Origin: Streptosporangiaceae bacterium
GTDB lineage: Bacteria > Actinomycetota > Actinomycetes > Streptosporangiales > Streptosporangiaceae
Length of the DNA: 12,984 nt
Direction: 5' to 3'
Assembly (NCBI GenBank): GCA_030039095.1
Contig: JASHQP010000672.1
Location: 1 to 12,984 of the forward strand
A program made the position numbers and the translations under genes. Shown here in pieces: positions 1-5,712 of the stretch (positions within the stretch are counted from its first letter, which is position 1; the number at the start of each line of letters is the position of its first letter). The notes under the pieces were generated by a model. It was not told the origin of the DNA. It ran no database searches and saw nothing but the letters and a program-made list of their open reading frames with translations.

Positions 1-1
1 C

Positions 2-472
2 AAGGTGGACGCCTTCCGCACGAAGAAGGAGACCATCAAGGCCACATACACCGCGGCCGAGGCACAGACCCGGATCAACGAGGCGTTTACCGGCATCTCC
101 GAGGAAATGGGCGACGTCGGCCTGGCAATCCAGCGGGCCGAGGACAAGACCGAGCAGATGAAGGCGCGCGCCGGCGCGATCGACGAGCTGATGGCCTCCG
201 GCGCGCTCGACGACATGGTCGGCGGGCCCCGCGACGACATCCAGGCCGAGCTGGACCGGATGGGTGCGGGCCACGACGTCGAGGCCGAGCTGGCGCGGAT
301 GAAGGGCGAGCTCTCCCAGGGCAGCGGGCCGCGCCAGATCGAGGGCACCGCGAACGGCACCCAGGCCGGCACCACGCCGGCCGAGGGCCAGGCTGCACCA
401 GCCTCCCAGCCTGTCCAGCCCGCCCAGCCTGTCCAGCCCGCCGAGCAGCCGCAGGCCGGTGATGGGACATGA
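2..472 (+). CDS. pspA: PspA/IM30 (ESCRT-III-like) envelope stress protein, C-terminal part, 5' truncated by window edge
   Basis: The open frame enters from the left edge, so the start codon lies outside; 156 residues remain. The first ~100 are charged, helical and heptad-like (FRTKKETIKATYTAAEAQ, then RINEAF and RAEDKTEQMKARAGAIDEL), which is the late coiled-coil region of PspA/IM30. The family binds stressed inner membranes and forms polymeric coats. The last ~50 residues are an unstructured Gly/Ala/Pro/Gln tail containing two copies of QPVQPA, longer than in the short enterobacterial PspA. The stop overlaps the start of the next gene (ATGA), so the two are translationally coupled. The downstream partners PspAA, HtpX and PspAB support the identification. 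The promoter and N-terminal amphipathic helix cannot be seen here. Confidence 0.9.
   Translation, partial: KVDAFRTKKETIKATYTAAEAQTRINEAFTGISEEMGDVGLAIQRAEDKTEQMKARAGAIDELMASGALDDMVGGPRDDIQAELDRMGAGHDVEAELARMKGELSQGSGPRQIEGTANGTQAGTTPAEGQAAPASQPVQPAQPVQPAEQPQAGDGT
405..440 (+). repeat. Tandem 18-bp direct duplication in the pspA 3' end
   Basis: Two adjacent identical 18-base units, at 405-422 and 423-440, begin CCCAGCCTGTCC. They encode the repeated QPVQPA block in the disordered tail of PspA. The length is a multiple of three, so copy-number change would keep the frame. Confidence 0.85.
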
Positions 473-747
473 TCGTCCGGATCCTCGGCGAGGGCCAGCT
501 GCGCGTCGACGATTCGGCGGCGCACGAGCTGAACGAGCTCGACTCCAGGCTCGAGTCGACGGTCGAGCGCAACGACGAGTCGGCTTTCAAGCCAGCGCTC
601 GAGGAGTTGCTGGAGCGGGTCCGGGCGATCGGCAGGCCGGTTGAGCCGGGCGCGCTCGAGCCGTCCGAGCTGATCCTGCCCGGCGAGGGCGCGACCATGG
701 CAGACGTCCGCAAGCTGCTGGCGGGCGACGGGCTGATCCCGGGCTGA
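469..747 (+). CDS. pspAA: PspA-associated protein PspAA
   Basis: This is a 92-residue soluble protein starting MIVRILGEGQLRV. It has a short beta-rich N-terminus followed by acidic amphipathic helices (HELNELDSRLESTVERND, then ALEELLERVRAI) and a C-terminal MADVRKLLAGDGLIPG. No membrane segment or signal peptide is present. The ATG overlaps the pspA stop by four bases, so the two should be made together. Small proteins of this kind next to pspA are known in actinobacteria and archaea as PspAA. Their biochemical role is not settled; they are thought to be partners of PspA in membrane stress. The call rests on sequence resemblance plus the pspA-htpX-pspAB context. The overlapping frame at 459-644 is rejected. 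Confidence 0.85.
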   Translation: MIVRILGEGQLRVDDSAAHELNELDSRLESTVERNDESAFKPALEELLERVRAIGRPVEPGALEPSELILPGEGATMADVRKLLAGDGLIPG

Positions 748-748
748 T

Positions 749-767
749 CCCGGCGCCGGGTGCCCGG
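749..767 (+). terminator. GC-rich inverted repeat after pspAA, possible terminator
   Basis: Two bases past the pspAA stop there is a perfect 12-base palindrome (CCCGGCGCCGGG, 749-760). It overlaps a second repeat, CCGGG-TG-CCCGG (756-767). No T-run follows, as is usual for high-GC actinobacterial terminators. It would separate pspA-pspAA from htpX. GC-rich DNA forms such repeats readily, so this is tentative. Confidence 0.3.
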
Positions 768-843
768 CCATCGGCCCGCCAGTCCCGTTCCTGGGGGCAG
801 GCTCCTGGCGAGCTGGGTGCTTGCTGAGAGGGTCTGGCGGGCA

Positions 844-869
844 GGAACGCCATTGCCGGCCGCGGCGTT
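844..869 (+). promoter_or_regulatory. SigR/SigH-type (thiol-stress ECF sigma) promoter motif upstream of htpX
   Basis: GGAAC at 844-848 is followed by exactly 18 bases and then GTT at 867-869. This matches the GGAAT/C-N18-GTT pattern known for SigR of Streptomyces and SigH of mycobacteria. It lies in the pspAA-htpX gap on the same strand as htpX. Transcription from it would start near 875 and give a leader of about 150 bases. The gap of 748-1024 otherwise holds the inverted repeat at its left end and a hairpin at 879-896. I see no gene in it. Confidence 0.5.
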
Positions 870-878
870 GTACCGGGT

Positions 879-896
879 GGCCGGCTCGCGCCGGCC
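879..896 (+). promoter_or_regulatory. Hairpin near the predicted 5' end of the htpX leader
   Basis: GGCCGGC (879-885), loop TCGC, GCCGGCC (890-896) is a perfect 7-bp stem with a four-base loop. It starts about four bases after the predicted transcription start. A 5'-end hairpin could stabilise the mRNA, but chance occurrence in GC-rich DNA is possible. Confidence 0.3.
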
Positions 897-1024
897 CGGC
901 GGCCCGGAGACCCATCGCACAACGGACCCGTTTCGTGCAGATAACTCCGGCGGCTGAGATGTAATGGAGCGAGACGGCCCGCCCGATGAGCTGGACGAGC
1001 CGCAACGAAAGGGAGGCGCCGCAG

Positions 1025-2005
1025 ATGGCGCGCACTCGCTACGCAAGCGACCCGGGCCTGATCGCGCGCATGGGCGCGACGATGTTCCTGCTCGGGCTCG
1101 TCTTCACGGGCTTTTTCATCGCCCTGTACTTCGTGCTGTTCGCGTACGGGAACCGGCACGGCGGCGGTGGCGCCGGCGATGGTCTCGTCGTGATCGTGCT
1201 GCTGATCGCCGCGGTGGTGGCGTTCAGCGGTTACTACTGGTCGGACAAGATCGCGCTGAACACCGCGAGGGCCCGGCTGGTCACGCCGCAGCAGGCGCCG
1301 GAGCTGCACGGCATCATCGACCGGATCTGCGCTCTCGCCGACATGCCCAAGCCGAGGGTGGCGATCTCGCCGGTCGCCATGCCGAACGCGTTCGCGACCG
1401 GCCGCAGCAGCAAGGTGGCCGTGGTGTGCGTTACCGAGGGCCTGCTGCAGCGGCTGGACGACAAGGAACTCGAGGGCGTGCTTGCGCACGAGATGTCGCA
1501 CGTCGCGCACAAGGACGTCGCTGTGATGACGATCGCGTCGTTCCTCGGCATCATCGCGGCGCTGCTGGTCAGGTTCGCGTTCTACTCGGAGCTTTTCGGC
1601 GGCGGCGGCCGGGGCCGCGGCGGCAACAACAACAACCAGAACGCCCTGCCGGTCATGCTGGTCGTGATGCTGGTGGGCATCGTCGTGTACGCGGTCAGCT
1701 TCCTGCTGATCCGGCTGCTGTCGCGGTACCGGGAGCTGTCGGCCGACCGGTCCGGCGCGCTCCTGACCGGCCAGCCGTCGGCGCTGGCCAGCGCGCTGGT
1801 CAAGGTGACCGGCGACATGGCCAGGATCCCGACCAGGGACCTGCGCCAGGCCGAGCCGCTGAACGCGTTCTACTTCACGCCGGCGTTCTCCGGCAAGAAG
1901 GGCCAGACGAGCCTGTCCAACATGTTCTCCACGCACCCCAGCCTGGAGAAGCGGCTGGCGCAGCTGGACAAGATCTCCAAGCAGCTCGGCAGCAGCGCAG
2001 GCTAG
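1025..2005 (+). CDS. htpX: Zinc metalloprotease HtpX (membrane-bound M48 peptidase)
   Basis: This gene encodes 326 residues. HtpX degrades misfolded membrane proteins, with its catalytic face in the cytoplasm. Predicted membrane segments lie near residues 17-41, 53-72, 166-188 and 208-231. The zinc motif is HEMSH (155-159, catalytic E156), and the third ligand is probably E237 in RELSADRSG. Between membrane segments 3 and 4 is a low-complexity Gly/Arg/Asn loop (residues 192-206). I chose ATG 1025 because GGGAGG sits 8 bases upstream (1011-1016); the in-frame ATG at 986 has no comparable site. pspAB follows after 4 bases, so the two form a unit. The upstream GGAAC-N18-GTT motif suggests control by a thiol-stress sigma factor, which is an inference. 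Pairing with Psp genes fits a role in envelope quality control. Confidence 0.95.
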   Translation: MARTRYASDPGLIARMGATMFLLGLVFTGFFIALYFVLFAYGNRHGGGGAGDGLVVIVLLIAAVVAFSGYYWSDKIALNTARARLVTPQQAPELHGIIDRICALADMPKPRVAISPVAMPNAFATGRSSKVAVVCVTEGLLQRLDDKELEGVLAHEMSHVAHKDVAVMTIASFLGIIAALLVRFAFYSELFGGGGRGRGGNNNNQNALPVMLVVMLVGIVVYAVSFLLIRLLSRYRELSADRSGALLTGQPSALASALVKVTGDMARIPTRDLRQAEPLNAFYFTPAFSGKKGQTSLSNMFSTHPSLEKRLAQLDKISKQLGSSAG

Positions 2006-2009
2006 CCGG

Positions 2010-2582
2010 GTGGGCTTCCTCGACGCGCTGCTCGGCCGCACCAAGCCGGTGCCGCCAAACCTGGATGCGCTGTTCGCGCTGCCGTCAGCGGCGATCACGC
2101 TGCAGGCGGGCTCGGACTTCACCCCGACCGGCACCGGCTCGGTCTGCTTTCGCGCGGCCGAGGGCAAGGCCTTCAGCGACATCGAGAAAGACGTCCGCGA
2201 CCTGCTGAACATGGGCGAAAACAAGACGCCCGTCGACGTCTCCGAGGACAAGTACGGCTTCACGTGGCTGGTCTGCCATCACTCCGCTGACGACGTCGAA
2301 GGGCTCGTCACCGACCTGCACGCGGTGAACTCGTCGCTGCAGAACGGCGGCTTCGGGCCGCAGCTGCTGTGCACGATCCTCGGTTTCCACGACGAGGCGG
2401 GCCACCCGCTCGGGCTCGTTTACCTGTACAAGCGCGGCACGTTCTATCCGTTCGCGCCGCAGCCGGGGGAGCGCAGGGACAACGCGACCGAACTGCGGGT
2501 CCGCGGCGTGCTCGGAGACGATCTGAAGATCGAGCCCGATCTGGGCCGGTGGTTCCCGGTCTGGGGCGCCCCGGGCCTGTAG
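2010..2582 (+). CDS. pspAB: PspA-associated protein PspAB
   Basis: This gene encodes 190 residues with a GTG start four bases after the htpX stop. There is no strong ribosome site, so translation probably depends on coupling to htpX. The N-terminus GFLDALLGRTKPVPPNLDAL is typical of the PspAB family found next to pspA/htpX in actinobacteria. The body contains the conserved-looking stretches DKYGFTWLVC, FHDEAGHPLGLVYLYKRGTFYPF and, at the end, GRWFPVWG. No membrane segment or signal peptide is visible, so it should be a soluble cytoplasmic protein. No enzymatic motif is recognised. Its function is not established; association with HtpX and PspA suggests an accessory role in envelope stress. 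Confidence 0.85.
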   Translation: MGFLDALLGRTKPVPPNLDALFALPSAAITLQAGSDFTPTGTGSVCFRAAEGKAFSDIEKDVRDLLNMGENKTPVDVSEDKYGFTWLVCHHSADDVEGLVTDLHAVNSSLQNGGFGPQLLCTILGFHDEAGHPLGLVYLYKRGTFYPFAPQPGERRDNATELRVRGVLGDDLKIEPDLGRWFPVWGAPGL

Positions 2583-2611
2583 ACGGTATACAAAACTGGT
2601 CCGGTGCGTAC

Positions 2612-2637
2612 GGAATGACGGGGCCGGGGATATGGTT
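2612..2637 (+). promoter_or_regulatory. SigR/SigH-type promoter motif upstream of erpA
   Basis: GGAAT at 2612-2616, then exactly 18 bases, then GTT at 2635-2637, on the strand of erpA. This is a full match to the SigR/SigH pattern GGAAT-N18-GTT. Predicted transcription start is near 2643, giving a leader of about 60 bases. The same arrangement occurs before htpX. Confidence 0.55.
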
Positions 2638-2704
2638 GGGACAGCACAGATGCGAAGCCGTGCCGTAAGGGTGACGGCAGTCGGACGCAGGAGAGCTAAT
2701 CCAG

Positions 2705-3055
2705 ATGACAGTTCAGGACCAGGCCACCACTCAGGGCATCCTTCTCACCGATGCCGCGGCGGTCAAGGTGAGCAGCCTGCTGGAGCAGGAAGGCCGCGAC
2801 GACCTCCGGCTGCGCATCGCCGTGCAGCCCGGCGGCTGCTCCGGCCTGCGCTATCAGCTCTACTTTGACGAGCGCGACATCGACGGCGACATCGTCAGCA
2901 AGTTCGGCACCGTCAGGGTGGTCACCGACAAGATGAGCGCGCCGTATCTCAGCGGGGCCACGATCGACTTCGTCGACACGATCGAGAAGCAGGGCTTCAC
3001 GATCGACAACCCGAACGCCACCGGGTCCTGCGCCTGCGGCGATTCCTTCCACTGA
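2705..3055 (+). CDS. erpA: Iron-sulfur cluster insertion protein ErpA (HesB/IscA A-type carrier)
   Basis: This gene encodes 116 residues. A-type carriers bind a [2Fe-2S] or [4Fe-4S] cluster and pass it to target enzymes. The three invariant cysteines are present: C45 in the PGGCSGLRY loop, and C109 and C111 in the C-terminal CACGDSF. Length and layout match the family. ATG 2705 is supported by AGGAGAG at 2689-2695, nine bases upstream. The preceding GGAAT-N18-GTT motif suggests induction under thiol oxidation, which would make sense for a protein that repairs Fe-S clusters; this is inferred. It lies next to adoK and the cytochrome oxidase genes, an order I recall from mycobacteria and Streptomyces. 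Which members of the ErpA/IscA/SufA group it matches functionally cannot be told from sequence alone. Confidence 0.92.
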   Translation: MTVQDQATTQGILLTDAAAVKVSSLLEQEGRDDLRLRIAVQPGGCSGLRYQLYFDERDIDGDIVSKFGTVRVVTDKMSAPYLSGATIDFVDTIEKQGFTIDNPNATGSCACGDSFH

Positions 3056-3173
3056 CGGAACTCCCGGCTTCCGCCCGGTCCAGCATCGGCGGCGCAGGCT
3101 TGGCCGGTGCCGCCGAAGCATGTGGGCCGGTGTTGTGGCCAGCCCACCGTGACCCGGTCGCGCTGACGGAGTA

Positions 3174-3196
3174 ACCTGAGCGGGCTCCGCTCAGGT
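3174..3196 (+). promoter_or_regulatory. Perfect 10-bp stem hairpin just upstream of adoK
   Basis: ACCTGAGCGG (3174-3183), loop GCT, CCGCTCAGGT (3187-3196) is a perfect stem. It lies 120 bases after the erpA stop and 25 bases before the chosen adoK start. No T-run follows. It could end erpA transcription in the U-less actinobacterial style, or act in the adoK leader. The rest of the 166-base gap 3056-3221 shows no gene and no convincing promoter. Confidence 0.5.
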
Positions 3197-3221
3197 GCCA
3201 TCCCGCAGAGAGAGTTCCGCC

Positions 3222-4190
3222 GTGCGCATTGCCGTCACCGGGTCGATCGCGACCGACCACCTCATGACCTTCCCCGGCCGCTTCGTCGATCAGCTGATCC
3301 CCGACAAGCTCGACAAGATCGCGCTCTCCTTCCTGGTCGATTCCCTGCAGATCCGGTATGGCGGGGTTGCCGCCAACATCGCGTTCGGCATGGGCTCGCT
3401 CGGCCTGCGGCCGCTGCTCGTGGGCACGGTCGGCGCCGACTTCGCGGATTACCGCGCCTGGCTGGATGCTCACGGCGTCGACACCTCGACGGTCAGGCAG
3501 TCGGCGGTGCACCACACCGGCCGGTTCATCAGCACGACGGACGCCGACCTGAACCACTTCGCCTCGTTCTACCCGGGCGCGATGACCGAGGACGCCGACA
3601 TCGACCTGGGTGACCTGGCCGGCTCCGTGGACCTGGTCCTTGTCGGCGCGAGCGACCCCGACGCTATGCACAACTTCACCCGGCAGTGCCGCAAGCACGG
3701 CATCCCGTTCGCGGCCGACACCTCGTGGCAGCTTGCCCGGATGGACGGCGAGCAGGTGCGCGACCTGGTGGACGGGGCCGCGTACCTGTTCTGCAACGAG
3801 TACGAGTGCACGCTGACCGAGCGCAAGTCCGGCTGGACCCCCGACGAGATCACGGCCCGCGTCGGGGTCAAGGTAACCACGCTCGGCGCGGCCGGGGCGC
3901 GGGTGGACCGGGCAGGCGAGGAGCCGATCCTGGTGCCGCCGATCACCGGGGTAGCGCCGGTCGAGCCGACCGGCGCCGGGGACGCGTTCCGGTCCGGTTT
4001 CCTGGCCGCAACCGCGTGGGGCCTCGGCCTGGAGCGCGCGGCCCAGCTCGGCAACCTGATGGCCGTGCAGGCGCTGGAAGCTGTCGGGCCGCAGGACTAC
4101 GAGCTCGAGCCCGGCCCGCTGGCCAAGCGGTTCGGCGCCGTGTACGGGCCCGAGGCAGCAGAGGAACTCGCTGCGCACTACGCGATGTAG
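3222..4190 (+). CDS. adoK: Adenosine kinase, PfkB/ribokinase family
   Basis: This gene encodes 322 residues. PfkB-family adenosine kinase phosphorylates adenosine to AMP for purine salvage. The N-terminus RIAVTGSIATDHLMTFPGRF and the stretches LSFLVD, YGGVAANIAF (46-55), GADFADYRAW and ASFYPGAM closely resemble what I recall of the mycobacterial adenosine kinase AdoK/CbhK. The family signature is PTGAGDAFRSGF (249-260), with catalytic base D254. I chose GTG 3222 because AGAGAGAG (3207-3214) lies 7 bases upstream and the protein then begins like the mycobacterial enzyme. The in-frame GTG at 3195 lies at the edge of a strong hairpin with no ribosome site. If specificity differs, it would be another PfkB sugar kinase; many annotations say only carbohydrate kinase. 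Confidence 0.85.
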   Translation: MRIAVTGSIATDHLMTFPGRFVDQLIPDKLDKIALSFLVDSLQIRYGGVAANIAFGMGSLGLRPLLVGTVGADFADYRAWLDAHGVDTSTVRQSAVHHTGRFISTTDADLNHFASFYPGAMTEDADIDLGDLAGSVDLVLVGASDPDAMHNFTRQCRKHGIPFAADTSWQLARMDGEQVRDLVDGAAYLFCNEYECTLTERKSGWTPDEITARVGVKVTTLGAAGARVDRAGEEPILVPPITGVAPVEPTGAGDAFRSGFLAATAWGLGLERAAQLGNLMAVQALEAVGPQDYELEPGPLAKRFGAVYGPEAAEELAAHYAM

Positions 4191-4223
4191 TACCGGCTGC
4201 CGGGCCCGGACAGCGGCGCGGTA
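4191..4223 (+). terminator. Nested inverted repeat directly after adoK
   Basis: An outer arm pair TACCG (4191-4195)/CGGTA (4219-4223) encloses GCTGCCGG (4196-4203)/CCGG-A-CAGC (4206-4214). It begins at the base after the adoK stop and ends 11 bases before ctaG. No T-run follows. It may terminate adoK transcription ahead of a separate ctaG promoter. Confidence 0.35.
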
Positions 4224-4227
4224 GCGT
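4222..4227 (+). promoter_or_regulatory. Possible -10 element for a leaderless ctaG transcript
   Basis: TAGCGT fits the TANNNT form and ends 7 bases before the ATG at 4235. This is the spacing seen when transcription starts at the A of the start codon. The region has no clear ribosome binding site, which fits leaderless translation. No good -35 box is visible. Confidence 0.35.
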
Positions 4228-4234
4228 GGCGGGT

Positions 4235-5281
4235 ATGGCCCCCACAGACGTGCTGAGTGCCGCGCTCGCCTCCGGCTACCACGGGCCACCGCAGCTGACC
4301 CCGCTGCGGGCGTTCACCGAGTGGACGTTCGATCCCTGGGCGCTCGCCTTCGCTGTGCTGCTCGGCGGCCTCTACCTGGCCGGGGCGCGCCGCATGCGCC
4401 GGTCCGGCACGCCATGGCCGGCCGGCCGCATCGTCGTGTTCTGCGGGATCGGGCTCGGCGTCTGGGTGATCGCGACCATGTCCTGGGTCGCGGTGTACAC
4501 GCCGGTGCTGTTCTACGTGCGCGCGGTGCAGACGATCCTGCTGCTCCTGCTGATCCCGCTGTTCCTCGCGCTGGGCAAGCCGCTGACGCTGATCATCGAC
4601 ACGGTGCCCGGGTTCGGGCCGTGGCTGGACCGGGCGATCCGCAGCCAGGCCGCGAAGGTCCTCACGTTTCCCGTGATCACGACCATGGTCCTGGTGATCA
4701 CGCCGTTCGCGCTGTACTTCACGTCCTGGTACGTGGCCGGGTTCCACAGCGTGGCGGTCCGCGAGCTGACCCACCTGGCGCTGCTGGTGCCGGGCTTCGT
4801 GTTCTTCTGGACGCTGCTGCGCGTCGATCCGGTGCCGAAGGCCTATCCGTACCTGGTGTCGCTCTGGGTGACGGGTGCGGAGGTGGTCGGCGACGCGGTG
4901 CTCGGGCTCGCCGTGATCGCCGACGTGAACCTGATCGCCGGGCCCTACTACCACGCCGTCGCCTACCCGTGGGGGCCCAGCCTCTCCACGAGCCAGGTAC
5001 TCGGCGGGGGCACGCTGTGGATCCTCGGCGACATCGTCGGGCTGCCGTTCCTCGCCGCCCAGCTCATCCAGATGATCAGGGAGGACGAGGCCGAGGCGAA
5101 GGTCATCGACGCCGAGCTGGACGCCAAGGATGCTGCCGCGGCGGCGGGCCGGGACGTGGCGGCCGGCCAGGGTGCGGCCTCGACGCCCCCCGCCGCCGAC
5201 GCCCAGCCCTGGTGGCAGTCTGACCCGAGGTTCGTCGGCCGGTTCCAGTCGGTCGACGACGGCGGTGCGGCTGATCAGTAG
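4235..5281 (+). CDS. ctaG: Cytochrome c oxidase assembly protein CtaG (caa3_CtaG membrane family)
   Basis: This gene encodes 348 residues of an integral membrane protein. Likely membrane segments lie near 34-50, 66-84, 92-115, 143-163, 177-196, 206-230 and 257-281. The pattern of MSWVAVYTPVLFYVRAVQ, FYVRAVQTILLLLLIPLFLALG, THLALLVPGFVFFW and GPYYHAVAYPW is typical of the caa3-type CtaG family (DUF1404-like). These proteins help assemble the copper centres of heme-copper oxidases. It is unrelated to the small CtaG/Cox11 of proteobacteria. The C-terminal ~65 residues are acidic, Ala-rich and probably disordered in the cytoplasm. ATG 4235 is the first sensible start; no ribosome site is evident, and a leaderless transcript is possible. 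The oxidase subunit genes lie about 600 bases downstream. The last 7 bases overlap the end of the opposing TusA gene. Confidence 0.88.
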   Translation: MAPTDVLSAALASGYHGPPQLTPLRAFTEWTFDPWALAFAVLLGGLYLAGARRMRRSGTPWPAGRIVVFCGIGLGVWVIATMSWVAVYTPVLFYVRAVQTILLLLLIPLFLALGKPLTLIIDTVPGFGPWLDRAIRSQAAKVLTFPVITTMVLVITPFALYFTSWYVAGFHSVAVRELTHLALLVPGFVFFWTLLRVDPVPKAYPYLVSLWVTGAEVVGDAVLGLAVIADVNLIAGPYYHAVAYPWGPSLSTSQVLGGGTLWILGDIVGLPFLAAQLIQMIREDEAEAKVIDAELDAKDAAAAAGRDVAAGQGAASTPPAADAQPWWQSDPRFVGRFQSVDDGGAADQ

Positions 5282-5577
5282 CTGCGCCGGACCAGGAACT
5301 CCCAGCCGGGGCCGGGCAGGTCCGAGGCGGAGATGAACTCCTGCGACTTGAGCATGCACCAGGCGGGCACGTCGGTCCTCGCCGCCGGGTCGTCGGCCAG
5401 CACCGCGATGACACGGCCGACCGGCACCTCCCTGATCCGCTCGGCCAGCATGATGATCGGGATCGGGCACTTGCGGCCCAGCGCGTCGATCGTGAGCGCC
5501 GGTGCCGGCAGACCCGACTCGGTCGCGGCAGAGGGGGAGGCGGGCTGGGGATCCGCTGGAAGCTGCGGGGGGGTCAC
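5275..5577 (-). CDS. TusA-family sulfurtransferase
   Basis: This gene encodes 100 residues on the reverse strand. TusA/SirA-like proteins carry sulfur as a persulfide on a conserved cysteine for tRNA thiolation, molybdenum cofactor or Fe-S routes. The family CPxP motif is seen as DALGRKCPIPIIMLAERI, with acceptor C37 followed by the usual helix. The fold continues through VLADDPAARTDVPAWC (C74) to a C-terminal GWEFLVRR. A 28-residue Pro/Ala-rich N-terminal extension precedes the domain. The GTG start at 5577 is well supported: AGGAGG (5586-5591 on this strand) lies 8 bases upstream. Its 3' end overlaps ctaG by 7 bases tail-to-tail, and it diverges from ctaC. No cysteine desulfurase gene is adjacent, so its sulfur donor is not apparent here. 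Confidence 0.87.
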   Translation of the reverse strand: MTPPQLPADPQPASPSAATESGLPAPALTIDALGRKCPIPIIMLAERIREVPVGRVIAVLADDPAARTDVPAWCMLKSQEFISASDLPGPGWEFLVRRSY

Positions 5578-5631
5578 GCGGTCAACCTCCTATAGGGCCG
5601 GAACGGGCAGCCGGGGGCCGCTGGGTGCGGT

Positions 5632-5652
5632 CGCCGGCCTTTGGCTGCGGCG
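5632..5652. promoter_or_regulatory. Small bulged inverted repeat in the tusA-ctaC gap
   Basis: CGCCG-GCC, loop TTT, GGC-TG-CGGCG gives 8 paired bases with a two-base bulge. It lies 55 bases upstream of the tusA start. Its role is unknown and it could be chance in GC-rich DNA. Confidence 0.25.
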
Positions 5653-5712
5653 CGGATACGGCGAGTGCACCCACAGTGTCTCGCAGGAGTCCAGGGCGGC
5701 ACCAGCGCGGGG

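Noticed and set aside
760..957. 65-codon frame in the pspAA-htpX gap
   Set aside because: It has no ribosome site or family resemblance, and it covers the promoter motif and hairpin.
87..1046. Long reverse-strand open frame opposite pspA-pspAA-htpX
   Set aside because: Composition is Arg/Pro/Ser low-complexity, and it is antisense to recognisable PspA and PspAA. It is a GC-rich shadow frame.
964..2208. Forward frame overlapping htpX in another phase
   Set aside because: It is Arg/Gly/Ala-rich with no domain, and htpX in the other frame has all expected motifs.
587..2263. 558-codon reverse-strand open frame opposite htpX
   Set aside because: It reads as Arg/His/Gln-rich noise antisense to HtpX, whose zinc motif and membrane helices are clear.
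3057..3077. GGAAC-N16-GTC as a second ECF-type promoter for adoK
   Set aside because: The spacing and -10 do not match the SigR pattern, and it sits right at the erpA stop. The evidence is too weak to list.
2997..4289. Reverse-strand frame opposite adoK
   Set aside because: It has no recognisable domain and is antisense to the well-matched adenosine kinase.
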